Part shown: in pieces, positions 34,205 through 45,467 of the stretch
Numbering within the stretch: position 1 is the stretch's first letter
Layout of the letters: each line of letters starts with the position of its first letter
Source of the DNA: Panopea generosa
Lineage: Eukaryota > Mollusca > Bivalvia > Adapedonta > Hiatellidae
Length of the DNA stretch: 64,000 nucleotides
Assembly: GCA_029582155.1 (NCBI GenBank)
Contig: CM055900.1
Location: forward strand, 42,019,236 to 42,083,235
Direction: 5' to 3'
Made by a program: the position numbers and the translations under genes
Notes under the pieces: generated by a model
What the model was told of the DNA's origin: nothing
The model's database searches: none
What the model saw: only the letters and a program-made list of their open reading frames with translations

Positions 34205-35515
34205 AATCAAGTTAGGCTCACACCCACAACCTCATTAGAAAGAGTTATCCTGAGGTGGCACTTTAGAACTCTCAGCCTCACCAGTAAGAGGTATCCAGAG
34301 GTGGCAATTTAGAACACTCAGCCTCTCTAGTAAGAGGTATTCAGAGGTGGCACATAGAACACTCAGCCTCATTAGTAAGAGGTATCCCGAGATGGCATTT
34401 TAGAACACTCAGCCTCACTAAAGAAGTTTCCCATGGTGGCACTTTAGAACACTCAGCCTCACTAGTAAGAGGTATCCCGAGGTGGCACTTTTGAACACTC
34501 AGCCTCACTAGTAAGAGGTATCCCGAGGTGGCACTTTAGAACTCTCAGCCTCACTAGTAAGAGGTATCCAGAGGTGGCAATTTAGAACACTCAGCCTCTC
34601 TAGTATGAGGTATCCAGAGGTGGCACATAGAACACTCAGCCTTACTAGTAAGAGGTATCCCGAGGTGGCACTTTAGAACACTCAGCCTCATTAGTAAGAG
34701 GTATCCCGAGATGGCACTTTAGAACACTCAGCCTCACTAAAGAAGTTTCCCATGGTGGCACTTTAGAACACTCAGCCTCACTAGTAAGAGGTATCCCGAA
34801 GTGGCACTTTAGAACACTCAGCCTCACTAGTAAGAGATTTCCCGGGGTGGTAATTTAGAACACTCAGCCTCACTAGTAAGAGGTATCCTTAAGTGGCACT
34901 TTAGAGCACTCAGCCTCACTAGTAAGAGGTATCTTGAGGTGGCAATTAAAACACTCAGCCTCACTAGTAAGAGGTATCCTGAGGTGGCACTTTAGAACAC
35001 CCAGCCTCACTAGTAAGAGGTATCCTGAGGTGGCACTTAAGAACACTCAGCCTCACTAGTAAGAGGTATCCCGAGGTGGCACTTTAGAACACTCAGCCTC
35101 ACTAGTAAGAGGTATCTCGGGGTGGCACTTCAGAACACTCAGCCTCACTAGTAAGAGATTTCCCGGGGTGGTAATTTAGAACACTCAGATTCACTAGTAA
35201 GAGGTATCCTTAGGTGGCACTTTAGAACACTCAGCCTCACTAGTAAGAGGTATCCCGGGGTGGCACTTTAGAACACTCAGCCTCACTAGTAAGAGATTTC
35301 CCAGGGTGGTATTTTAGAACACTCAGCCTCACTAGTAAGAGGTATCTTGAGGTGGCAATTAGAACACTCAGCCTCACTAGTAAGAGGTATCTTGAGGTGG
35401 CAATTAGAACACTCAGCCTCACTATTAAGAGGTATCCTGAGGTGGCAATAAGAACACTCAGCCTCACTAGTAAGAGGTATCCCGAGGTGGCACTTTAGAA
35501 CACTCAGCCTCAGAG
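34205..35515. repeat. Minisatellite, 46-bp unit, about 28 copies
   Basis: Unit CTCACTAGTAAGAGGTATCC, CGAGGTGGCACTTTAGAACA, CTCAGC. A multi-unit block ending in CACTAAAGAAGTTTCCCATG occurs twice (around 34290-34440 and 34575-34755), so a higher-order repeat is present in the left half. Frames on the minus strand are by-products. Confidence 0.95.
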
Positions 35516-35930
35516 GTGTGGAAAAAAGAACACTGATAATAGGGCGGTTGTACAAGTAGAACATCAAACTTTTTTATTCCTTGGTTGGATTATTAGTTGT
35601 AGGTACAGTTTCCCTAAGTTTTGTCTAAATTGAAAGCAGGACTGATAGATTTGCGATGTTTCATATTTATAGATTTGAAATTTTTGGTGCTTTTTCTAGT
35701 TGATTAATTTTTGTCAGAAAGGTAACCCATATGGGTCATTGATGCCATGGAAACCAATGGTATGTCAAAAATGACAAACCATAAAATATTTTCTCCCAGT
35801 TTTGGTTTCGGCACTTGTATATTTTATTGTTTGACAAGTATCAGTTTAATGAAGAAAAACACTACATATGGTGTTGTCAGGTCTTTGTGACAAATTTATA
35901 AGTTTTAGCTATTTTAAGTACACAATTTTA
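35516..35930. other. No recognisable feature
   Basis: AT-rich sequence between the 46-bp array and the next dispersed element. Confidence 0.5.
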
Positions 35931-36354
35931 TTAGCTCTACTGGCCAAAGGCCAGAAGTGCTTATGCGATGGCGCGTTGTCTGTCGTCCGTCGTCTGTTAG
36001 CAGCACTTTCTCTTAAACCACTAGGCCAATTAAACTGAAACTTCACATTGGTGTTTCTATTGCATAGAAGACTATACAGAAGACTTTTTTTTCAATCTGA
36101 AATTCAAGATGGCCACCGTTACTAAAAATAGTCCAAAACTTAAAAAATCTTCTTCTCATGAACGGCCCAACAGATTTTCAAAATGTTTATGTAATAATGA
36201 TGACCAACTATAGTTTTGTTAGATTTGTTCAAATGGTGTCCCCAGAGTTAAAAATGACCAGCCCCAATGTTTCTATTGCATAATAGAATTTCAAAAAGTG
36301 CTATGGCCACTATGAGTCAGTAGAGCATCCTCAGGCTCTCTTGGGCCTCTTGTT
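35931..36354 (+). mobile_element. Short dispersed element related to the GCTCACCTGAGCC family
   Basis: Starts ATTAGCTCTACTGGCCAAAG, giving a hairpin with GGCCAGAAGTGCT, then the same GTCTGTCGTCCGTCGTCTGT stretch as its relatives. It ends TTGGGCCTCTTGTT, like the CTCTTGTT ends at 24155, 38862 and 50196. The interior has ATTCAAGATGGCCACCGTTA and AAAACTTAAAAAATCTTCTT. So 5' and 3' ends are shared in design while the hairpin sequence differs. Confidence 0.65.
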
Positions 36355-36419
36355 TAGTGTGGAACCTAAAACTGACAGGTGTGGGTTTGATCTCCATACC
36401 AGGATCATGTATTGTGCTC

Positions 36420-37115
36420 TTTTAAGCAGAGTATTTCATCTCATTTTCTTAGTACATTATTCTATTTTTTTTGTCGTTTATCTCATTTTCTTAGTACTTT
36501 ATCTCATTTTCTTATTACTTTATCCCATTTCTTTAGAACTTTATCTCATTTTCTTATTACTTTATCCCATTTCTTTAGTATTTTACCTTATTTCCTCAGT
36601 ACTTTACCTTATTTCCTCAGTACTTTATTCCATTTCCTTTGTACTTTATCTCATTTTCTTAGTACTTTATCCCATTTCTTTAGTTCTAATTTATCTCATT
36701 TTCTTATTACTTTATCCCATTTCTTTAGTACTTTACCTCATTTCCTTAGTAGTTAATTCCATTTCCTTTGTACTTTATCTCATTTTCTTAGTATTTTATC
36801 CCTTTTCTTTAGTACTTTATCTCATTTTCTTATTACTTTATCCCATTTCTTTAGTACTTTACCTCACTTCCTCAGTACTTTATTCCTATTCCTTTGTTCT
36901 TTATCTCATTTTCTTAGTACTTTATCCAATTTCTTTAGTTCTAATTTATCTCATTTTCTTAGTACTTAATTCAATTTTTTTAAGTATTTTAGTACTTTAT
37001 CTCATTTTCTTATCCCATTTCTTTAGTACTTTATCTCATTTCTTTAGTACTTTATCCCATTTCTTTAGTACTTTATCTCATTTTCTTAGTACTTTATCGC
37101 ATTTTCTCAATACTG
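36420..37115. repeat. Minisatellite, 21-bp unit with an open frame
   Basis: Unit TTATCTCATTTTCTTAGTAC plus T, about 32 copies with some 24-bp forms. Because most units are multiples of three, one frame stays open from 36341 to 37195 (284 codons) and reads as a hydrophobic heptad (LYLIFLV). The start lies in the end of the preceding dispersed element. There is no reason to believe it is expressed. Confidence 0.9.
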
Positions 37116-37410
37116 ATTTTACAAGGACTTTGAAAGAACTTGTTTCAAATTTGATGTTGAATATGTTAAATGAAAAAGTTGAACTATTAGGATGACACAA
37201 CTTAACTTTTTATATTTTCAGATTGAAGTTTTACGCATCTGACTGAAAGTTGCTAGACTAGCAAGATATTATTCATATTAACAGCATTGTTGTCTTTGGA
37301 TACAGGTGAGAAGAAATTGCTTTTATTCCATATAACTTTAGCTTACTTTTCAAGTTAAAAGGGTATCATTTACCATGCTGTCCAAGATCAGACCATAATT
37401 AACTCAAAGT

Positions 37411-38478
37411 CTGAAGTCTTGTACTCCTGTGGATGGTCCGGGGTTCAGCTTAGAGTTGTGGACATTGGTTCATGTACATCATTTTTATATCTCATTCTGA
37501 AGTCTTGTACTCCTGTGGATGGTCCAGGGTTCAGCTTAGAGTTGTGGACATTGGTTCATGTACATAATTTTTATATCTCATGCTGAAGTCTTGTACTCCT
37601 GTGGATGGACCAGTGTTCAGCTTAGAGTTGTAGACATTGGTTCGTGTACATATATCTCATTCTGAAGTCTTGTACTCTTGTGGATGGTCCAGGGTTCAGC
37701 TTAGAGTTGTAGACATTGGTTCATGTACATATATCTCATTCTGAAGTCTTGTACTCTTCTGGATGGTCCAGGGTTCAGCTTAGAGTTGTAGACATTGGTT
37801 CATGTACATACATCTCATTCTGAAGTCTTGTACTCCTGTTGATGGTCCAGGGTTCAGCTTAGAGTTGTAGACATTGGTTCATGTACATACATCTCATTCT
37901 GAAGTCTTGTACTCCTGTTGATGGTCCAGGGTTCAGCTTAGAGTTGTAGACATTGGTTCATGTACATACATCTCATTCTGAAGTCTTGTACTCCTGTTGA
38001 TGGTCCAGGGTTCAGCTTAGAGTTGTAGACATTGGTTCATGTACATATATCTCATTCTGAAGTCTTGTACTCCTGTGGATGGTCCAGGGTTCAGCTTAAA
38101 GTTGTAGACATTGGTTCATGTACATATATCTCATTCTGAAGTCTTGTACTCCTGTGGATGGTCCGTGGTTCTACTTGGAGTTGTAGACATTGGTTCATGT
38201 ACATATATCTCATTTTGAAGTCTTGTACTCCTGTGGATGGTCCAGGGTTCAGCTTAAAGTTGTTGACATTGGTTCATGTACATATATCTCATTCTGAAGT
38301 CTTGTACTCCTGTGGATGGTCCAGGGTTCAGCTTAAAGTTGTAGACATTGGTTCATGTACATATATCTCATTCTGAAGTCTTGTACTCCTGTGGATGGTC
38401 CGTGGTTCTACTTGGAGTTGTAGACATTGGTTCATGTACATATATCTCATTCTGAAGTCTTGTACTCCTGTGGACTGT
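37411..38478. repeat. Minisatellite, 79-bp unit, about 13 copies
   Basis: Unit CTGAAGTCTTGTACTCCTGT, GGATGGTCCAGGGTTCAGCT, TAGAGTTGTAGACATTGGTT, CATGTACATATATCTCATT. The first two units are 86 bp through an added TAATTTT-like insert. The last unit fuses directly into the tail of the dispersed element at 38479. Confidence 0.95.
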
Positions 38479-38862
38479 CCTCTACCAAGTTTGTTCCAGC
38501 CATTGCGATTCGTCAAAAAACATAGTCGGAAGGAGGGGAAGCTGGTTCTTTATATGGATATATAGTGAAAACTTTCTTTCAATATCTGATATCCAGATAT
38601 CCGCACAAGTATACTACTGTTATCTCTTCTACGCATCTGTTATAAATAAATCAAAATTCTAACTACTCGCCCATCTCGTTTTTCTGGAATTTTGATTACA
38701 GAGGTTGGAGACTTATTACTGAAGAACAAAGTGACCAATCATCAGACTGTAACCAGGGGGGGATTCAAATTCATGAGTGTACATGTATTATATAATCTAC
38801 TTAAGTTGGGTGGTTCAAGGTCACTCAGGTGAGTGATGTAGGACCATCTTGGCCCTCTTGTT
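38479..38862 (+). mobile_element. Tail fragment of the GCTCACCTGAGCC dispersed element
   Basis: From CCTCTACCAAGTTTGTTCCA to GGTCACTCAGGTGAGTGATG and GGCCCTCTTGTT it matches the last 280 bp of 22597-24155, with an extra stretch of about 70 bp near 38695-38770. The head and internal units are missing, replaced by the 79-bp array. Confidence 0.75.
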
Positions 38863-40394
38863 AACAATAGTAGTGTGTTGAAAATGGAGTTAAAATCAAT
38901 GGGGAAAAAATAACATTTATAAATTATCACAATTCTAACGAAACAAAAAAGATTCAGATTCTCAGTTAACTTCAAATGTATTGGTAAATGTATTTTTGAA
39001 ACATTTATATAGTATACTCTCATTTGATGAAATGCTTTTCTTCTTATTTTTAATTAAAACCTGAGGAACTCGGTAATTAATTAGCAATGTCTTACAGTGA
39101 TAAGGAGGTAATACTTGTCTCCTGGTTATCTAATTTGCACTGACTCTGTAGGCTTTGGTGTCTAGACTAGAACGGCAGTCTTTGACACTTCTTGTCCCCC
39201 ATAGATTAATTTGTGACAAGTTCAATCAGGAAACTTTTAATGAAAAGATCCCTTTTAAAAATATAAGGGTTTGATTGCCTATGCCCGTCCCAAAGTAGAA
39301 AAAATTAAATCTCCGTTACAAATAAGTTTCATCAGTGATTGATCAAGAAATAATCAGGTTATTAATTGTAAAAAAGAATTGTTTAAAAATTGTAAGGATG
39401 GGGTATCATGGTTGTCTGTGATATATTATTTAAAAATTATAATACCGTATTGTTCCTATCTAACATGCCCAGGCGTGTTTTAAAATGAAAAACAGGTGCA
39501 CTTATTGGAGTGCAAAATTTATTTTTTTTTATGAATGATCAGTCCCATACTACTTCTGCCAAAAGATGACCAGATTGATGACTTACAAGTCAATGCAAGC
39601 ACCATTGGTTATGACTGCCCTATATTAAATGTCAACAACGTACAATCTTTACCAGTGTATTTCAAAATTATTTCGTGTTTTGGTATGTAAATAATAAAAT
39701 GCACAAAGATAAACTGCAGTGTTAGGTACAGTGCAAATTCCAATATATCATGTTTCATTGACTCACACTTTTTCGACCCAGGTTGGGGTGATGTCCAAAA
39801 AATATACTGTCACCCAGTTCTGACTTGAGTATCACTTATCCTTAACTTGCCAGTTAGCCTTGATAAGAACAAATTTGTATCATCCTTGCCTCCTGGTGTT
39901 AATTGATGGATTTGTGCAAGCACTAATTACCAACAGTTTTAATAATTAAAGTGATTAAATAAATATTGACACATGCCAGAAACAGAAGCCACTTGGATTA
40001 AATTGAAGCATGGGTTACATGGCAGTGTTGACCGAATTTAGCTTAATCAAACACAATTTTTGTCTCTTCTTATTTTCTTAATTTTATGCATATCTAAGTA
40101 TATCTTGCACCCACACACAAGTCATATCACATTACAATGCAGTCATGATTGGGTGACATACTATGTGCCAATAACCAAATGCATGTGTTCAAGGTCAATT
40201 TTAACTTTGTTGCTGGGCAGTATTTATTGCATTGCAGTTTCATTCTGTGGATCTATGGACGAGGGGTGGGGGGTGAGACCCAAGTGTATAAAATATTGAT
40301 TTTGTCTTCAGAAGTGTCCAGTCTTAATAAGAAGCAAGATAAGGAATTCAAGGTAATTAAAATAAAAGTAAACCTTAGAGAAAAACACATGACA
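38863..40394. other. No gene recognised
   Basis: 1.5 kb of AT-rich sequence. ACCGTATTGTTCCTATCTAA near 39444 resembles a transposon terminus but I find no matching right end. Frames at 40060-40418 show no motif. Confidence 0.5.
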
Positions 40395-41150
40395 TGTGAT
40401 ATTTTGATTGACAGTTGACAAAGGACATATGTTATTCAATTGACAGTTAACAAATGACATGTGCTATATAATTGACAGTTTACAAATGCCATGTGATATT
40501 TAATTGACAGTTGACAAATTATTGCATGTGATATTTAATTGAAAGTTGACAAATGGCATGTGCTAGTTAATTGACAATTGACAAAATTTTATGACATGTG
40601 GTATTTAATTGACAATTGACAAATTATGGCATGTGATGTTTTATTGAAAGTTGACAAATGACATGTGATATTTAATTGACAGTTTACAAATGACATGTGA
40701 TATTTAATTGACAGTTTACAAATGACATGTGATATTTAATTGACAGTTGACTAATGGCATGATATATTTAATTGGCAGTTGACAAATGACATGTGATTTT
40801 TAATTGACAGTTTACAAATGACATGTGATATTTAATTGACAGTTTACAAATATCATGTGATATTTAATTGACAGTTGCCAAATTGCATGGGATGTTTAAT
40901 CGACAGTTGACAAATGGCATGTGATATTTAATTGACAGTTTACACATATCATGGGATATTTTATTGACAGTTGCCAAATTGCATGCGATGTTTAATTGAC
41001 AGTTGGCAAATGGCATGTGATATTTAATTGACAGTTTACAAATGCCATGTGATATTTAATTGGCAGTTGGCAAACTACGCCTTGTGATATTTAATTGACA
41101 GTTAGTTGATTAATGGCATGTGCTATTTAATTGACAGTTGACAAATGGAA
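40395..41150. repeat. Minisatellite, 32-bp unit, about 23 copies
   Basis: Unit ACATGTGATATTTAATTGAC plus AGTTGACAAATG, with TTTACAAATG and TTGCCAAATT variants. Confidence 0.95.
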
Positions 41151-42169
41151 TGTGTTATCTCTGTAGGTGTTTGTTAACCAAAACATAAATTGACAGACCA
41201 GATATAAGTCAAACAACAAAATCTATATGTCTATGGAGGCAAAAAAATTTAACATTTATAAGGATTGACAATAGAAGGGGCACACTTAAGGAAACAAAAC
41301 TGGGTTGGAACTGCTTACATAGATTGTATGGAGGGACTTCTCTATCCATTATTCCAATAAAAAATGATTTCATGAAAGAAATTGTCAAATCAGCATAATG
41401 AAAAATAATGAATAATAATGAAAAAAAAAAGGTTGTTCCAAAAATTGTTCTAAGACTACACGTCTAGAAAGTTTGGTAATGTTGCTAATATGAATAAATG
41501 CCTGCAACACAGAGACAAAACCTTCAATAATCCTTAGATCTTGTAAGGATTCACTGCTGTATTCGTTGATTGTCTTTTGACTGGCAGGACTTCCACACAC
41601 TTTAAACACCTGATAAAATTTTGTAAATCCAATGAGTTTTTTCATTGGCCAGGTGTTTGTATCTGAATGCTGATATATTAATTGAAGTTTAAAATGCTGG
41701 TTTGGACAGGGCATCATTGTGTTCAATGGATTTATTTGTCTGAGTGAACTGTCAGACAAAAGCATCCCACTTTAATCTTGTAATGTTGGTGCATCTCCGC
41801 GCGGAAGACAAGGTATCTTAACCTTTTGTCACTTTTAAGACAATTATGGACTGATACAGACGTGCAGTGGCCCTGTTGTATGCACCAGTAAAATTTAATT
41901 GAATAAAAGTCAATGGAGTCAAAGCTTTTAAGTTCATTAATGAAGTTGATTATTTTTTAGTTAGTACTTTAAAAAAAATACTTTCAAAGGAAATTAACTG
42001 TGTTTGAAAGGGTATAAAAAATAACATGTAGAATTGTTGTACTGACTGGTGTTTAGTATCATTTCCTATATTCATTAAGCGAAGTTTATCAGAAATTTTC
42101 AAAAATTTAATTGGCAAAAAAAAACATTTTTTACCCACTATATTATGCCTGTATTATACATGCTGATTA
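41151..42169. other. Apparently unique sequence with one 126-codon minus-strand frame
   Basis: The minus frame (41385-41765) contains SPASQKTINEYSSESLQDLR followed by IIEGFVSVLQAF. On the same strand GTCTCTGTGTTGCAG and TTTTGTCTGACAG look like splice acceptors. The frame ends in a poly-Phe stretch derived from an A-rich run. No domain is recognised. It may be a chance frame. Confidence 0.25.
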
Positions 42170-42605
42170 TGTATTGTCAAAACAATATCTATTTAAACAT
42201 TCCAAAATAATGAATTGAAAAGAGATTTCTTAATTTAGCTTACACGCCCAGGTTAGACTATTATAGTATTCCCACTTAAAATTGCAAAATATTAAATGAA
42301 TTCAGTTTGATCTGTCATAATAGTTACATAGTGTAGAATTTGTTTTATTTTACAAAGTGTCTGACTGACATGGTAAAGGCTGTCAAACAGTATTTGCCTG
42401 CTATTTATTTTTAATAGAAAGAGGATTTTATTTTAATTTTACTAGATTAAAATATTGTGTGTTTTTTTTCATGTTTTGGTGGATTTAAATTACCATATCA
42501 TTTGTTTTTTTATTTATTTTTTTAATGAAATGAGATGCTTTGTATCAATTTCAAAAATAATTTTAAATTTTTAGATATGTGTAAAGTGATTTTTTTCTGA
42601 TATAC
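42170..42605. repeat. Segmental repeat copy 2 (paralogue of 26690-27335)
   Basis: AATATCTATTTAAACATTCC, TTGAAAAGAGATTTCTTAAT, GCCCAGGTTAGACTA and GAGATGCTTTGTATCAATTT are in the same order as copy 1. It lacks the CAGGGCT MITE present in copy 1. Confidence 0.65.
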
Positions 42606-42611
42606 TACCCA

Positions 42612-43067
42612 CACCAATCACAGAAGGCCTTTGAAAACAGTGCAGGAAGAGTTCAGATTGCTCGTAACGAGCAATCTGAACACTTCCTGCACTGCTTTCC
42701 ACTCTGTCAGTTAATATAAACATAATTCACCCAATAATTCAAAAGCCTTCTATATTAGAGGTGCCGTCTCAAGATCACTTACCTCTCACCGCTATTGTCG
42801 TAGGTTCGAGTCTCGCTCGCTCCAAAAACTTTATGTGAGAAAGTTTCCAGTTACTTGCGGAAGGACGGTGGTTCTACTCAGTCTGACTCAGTCTGAGGTC
42901 TTCCTCCACCAGTAAAACTGGATATGCCATATATAACCTGAAATGTGTTGAAAATGGCGTTAAACCCCATTCAAAAAAAAAAAAAAAAAAAAAAAAAAAT
43001 ATTAGAGGTGTCCAAATGCGTCTATATTAGAGGTGTCCAAAGGCGTTTATATGAAGTAAAGGGTTAA
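42612..43067. mobile_element. piggyBac-like MITE split by a SINE
   Basis: The left part includes GAAGGCCTTTGAAAACAGTG and a near-perfect central palindrome (GTTCAGATTGCTCGTAACGA and its complement). The right part resumes after the SINE as TCCAAATGCGTCTATATTAG and ends GTAAAGGG|TTAA at 43067. The left terminus (CCCTTT) is missing. Confidence 0.8.
42764..42998 (+). mobile_element. SINE (tRNA-Leu-headed family) with 12-bp TSD
   Basis: Inserted in the subterminal 24-bp repeat of the piggyBac-like MITE, with ATATTAGAGGTG duplicated on both sides (42752-42763 and 42999-43010). It begins CCGTCTCAAGATCACTTACC, so box A is already lost, and carries box B GTAGGTTCGAGTC. It ends in GGCGTTAAACCCCATTC and a run of about 27 A. 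TSD and poly-A show LINE-type retrotransposition. The long intact A-run suggests a fairly young insertion. Confidence 0.9.
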
Positions 43068-43124
43068 GTAATTATATAGTCATGATTTATTTGCGAGTAT
43101 TACAAACACTACCACTGAAATATG

Positions 43125-43250
43125 ATGATGATACAGACACTCAAGACAGTCCAAGCAGTCACGCTATTCTGACACATGGACTAGTCAGCACTAGAACCAT
43201 CATCTTGACATTGCTCAGTCGAGCACCTGTAATCAGGAAGTCTTCATCAT
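43125..43250 (-). mobile_element. Degenerate core of the GTGTCAGTATAATGTGACTG SINE family
   Basis: GCAGTCACGCTATTCTGACA (plus strand) and CAGCACTAGAACC align by eye with CAGTCACATTATACTGACAC and CAGACCTAGAAC in the copy at 59298-59558. No recognisable head or tail. Confidence 0.4.
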
Positions 43251-43330
43251 GACCTTACAGAGGATCAACCCAATATCTTCATTGTGAGACAGATACTTAA
43301 GCATAACATTATTTTATACTCTACTGTATA

Positions 43331-43590
43331 ATTGATTGATTGATTGACTATTTAGCAGCCTTTTAATGCCACCGAAGGCTAACAGACGATCAGTTAGCCT
43401 AACCGCTGTTTCCTGGGATTGTGAAAGGTTTACCAATACTCAAGCAGACCCCATCTCCACAAGTAACTGATAACTTTCCCACTTGAATGAGCGGTAAGAG
43501 AGGAATGATAATGATGTCAATGTCATAAATCAGTCATCACTGAGTCTGTTGCTAGGCTGGGGTTCGGACTCACGACCTCTGTCTACCATA
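43331..43590 (-). mobile_element. tRNA-derived SINE, copy 2, 5'-truncated
   Basis: Shares with 1191-1475 the blocks GGCTAACAGACGATCAGTTA, CATCTCCACAAGTAACTGAT and GGTTCGGACTCACGACC (box B region, minus strand), and has a GATT simple tail at its left edge. The box A half of the tRNA head is missing, typical of 5' truncation during retrotransposition. Confidence 0.8.
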
Positions 43591-43765
43591 TAAATAACAA
43601 GTGATACACGAATAAAAGTACATTCAGTTTTATATGGTGCCTTTTGAACCAAATTTTGTGATAATTTCACTTTTCAAACAGTAAAAATTAAGGATAAATG
43701 GTAATTTAATTGTTTTTAATCATAAATTTTTTTTTTTTTGTTGATGTCAGTGAAATAACAATTAA

Positions 43766-43978
43766 TTAACCCTTTACTTCATAATATGGACACCTTTTAA
43801 CACCTCTAATATAGAAGGCTTTTGAAAACCATCGTAATGAGCAATCAGAACAGGTTCTACACTGTTTTCTGCTCTATCAGAATAAATAGGTAAATGGTAT
43901 CTATTCATGGAAACTGACTATGTGTGACTTTTGAGTTTGGAAGAGGTCAGTTAAAATGCATATGGAGTATAGAGTTAA
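43766..43978. mobile_element. piggyBac-like MITE, diverged full-length copy
   Basis: TTAA|CCCTTTACTTCATAATATGG to GGAGTATAGAG|TTAA. The interior keeps CACCTCTAATATAGAAGGCT and CACTGTTTTCTGCTCTATC but the central palindrome is decayed (ATCGTAATGAGCAATCAGAA). Confidence 0.75.
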
Positions 43979-44739
43979 AATAAATCACAGTGAACATGGA
44001 AATGGGCATGCTCGTAACCATGTCACTTCAGTCTTTGTTCATTCAATTAAATAAAACTGATATTTTAACTTACTCCAACAAAACTTGTGTTCACTGTTTT
44101 TAGCCTACTGTAAATATTGAAAACTTGCTTAGATTCTGAAAATATTTAAATTTGACCATTTATAGTGCAAGGGAAACAATCCATATTTCTTAAAAGGGCA
44201 ACAACTCTAATATGAAAACTAAGATTTGTAATATTGTTAAGTTTTAATTGGTGTAAATTGCAGATTGTAATCAATAACAGTTTATTGACAATCGGCTACG
44301 AGTCCTGTCACTGACAAGATTGTCAGGCAGTACCAGTGTTTTGTTGGGCTGATTTTAAACGTCATGTTGCTGGGTTAGGCCATAGGCTTGAAATTAGTTA
44401 TTCGTCAATAAAATCTTTACTAAATACCCGGTCATTAAAATTTGTAGCTAGACATTGGATACTTGATACTTAATGGCTTTAATGGATATAAATTTGCATA
44501 GACAAATTTAGGTGTGACATGGTTTTCGATATGGAAAGAATATAAAAGATGTTTTTTTTAGATTGCACAATGTTTTTAAAATATATTTATATTTTTTAAA
44601 TGATTATTCATATGTGAATATATATAAAAAATATAGTTTTCTAATCTTTAAACCAAAGTCAATCAAAATTATTATTCACCATTAATGGATGGCTCAAATT
44701 AAGTTCTTTTAATAGAGTTCTCTATGGTCAAGTGTCCAG
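43979..44739. other. No gene recognised
   Basis: AT-rich sequence with no frame or repeat of note. Confidence 0.5.
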
Positions 44740-44955
44740 AGGCTCTGTCTCGAAATCACTTACCTTTCACTTTTAAGGTAGTTAGTTCAAGTCCCGCTCA
44801 CTCCAAAAACTTTATTTGAGAAAGTTTCCAGTTATTTACGGAAGGATGGTGGTTCAACTTCACTCTGAGGTCTTCCTCCACCATTAAAACTGGATATGCC
44901 ATAATTATATAACCTGAAATGTACGGAAGTTGGCATTAAACCACCATTCTATTTA
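44740..44955 (+). mobile_element. SINE (tRNA-Leu-headed family), old copy
   Basis: GGCTCTGTCTCGAAATCACT, TTAGTTCAAGTCCCGCTCAC (box B region), GAGAAAGTTTCCAGTTATTT, AAACTGGATATGCCATAA and GGCATTAAACCACCATTC follow the order of 42764-42998 with more substitutions and no A-run. Confidence 0.8.
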
Positions 44956-45134
44956 TTTAAAGTTGTACCTAATGTGGCCATTTTAGCTATAAGTCTTCTT
45001 CTTGATTCCATCATTTTGGTAAGTTGTAACATCTTCACAAGTATAATATTATGATTCTATCAACAAAGTTTCAATTTCACTTGAACTGTTTGCGTTATTG
45101 GTTTGGGCCCAGCTTTTAAGTGAACACATTTTCC

Positions 45135-45260
45135 ATTGACTCATATAAGTTTGCCGATTACTAAAGGAAGGATGGTGATTTTATTCAGATTTCTGTAGTT
45201 TCCTTCAACACAAAAACTGGATGCTCTAATAACCTACAGTTCGTTTAAAATGACTTTTTG
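45135..45260 (+). mobile_element. Very degenerate SINE tail (tRNA-Leu-headed family)
   Basis: AAGTTTGCCGATTACTAAAG, GAAGGATGGTGATTTTATTC, AAAACTGGATGCTC and AACCTACAGTTCGTTTAAAA align by eye with the body of 44740-44955. No head. Confidence 0.55.
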
Positions 45261-45467
45261 CCCCATTAGTTATCATTATATCTCCCCCTATCTAGGGGCC
45301 ATGGAAACATATTCATGCATGCTTCATCTTCTTAAATACTCTTGGATTTTGATGAAACTTCTTAGAAAGTATCAATATGAAGTCTAGCTGTGTGTGTTAT
45401 CACTGGGATCAGATCAAATAACTTTTAAGATCATTATACCCTTTTCAGTTGTTTAAAAAAAGAAAGG

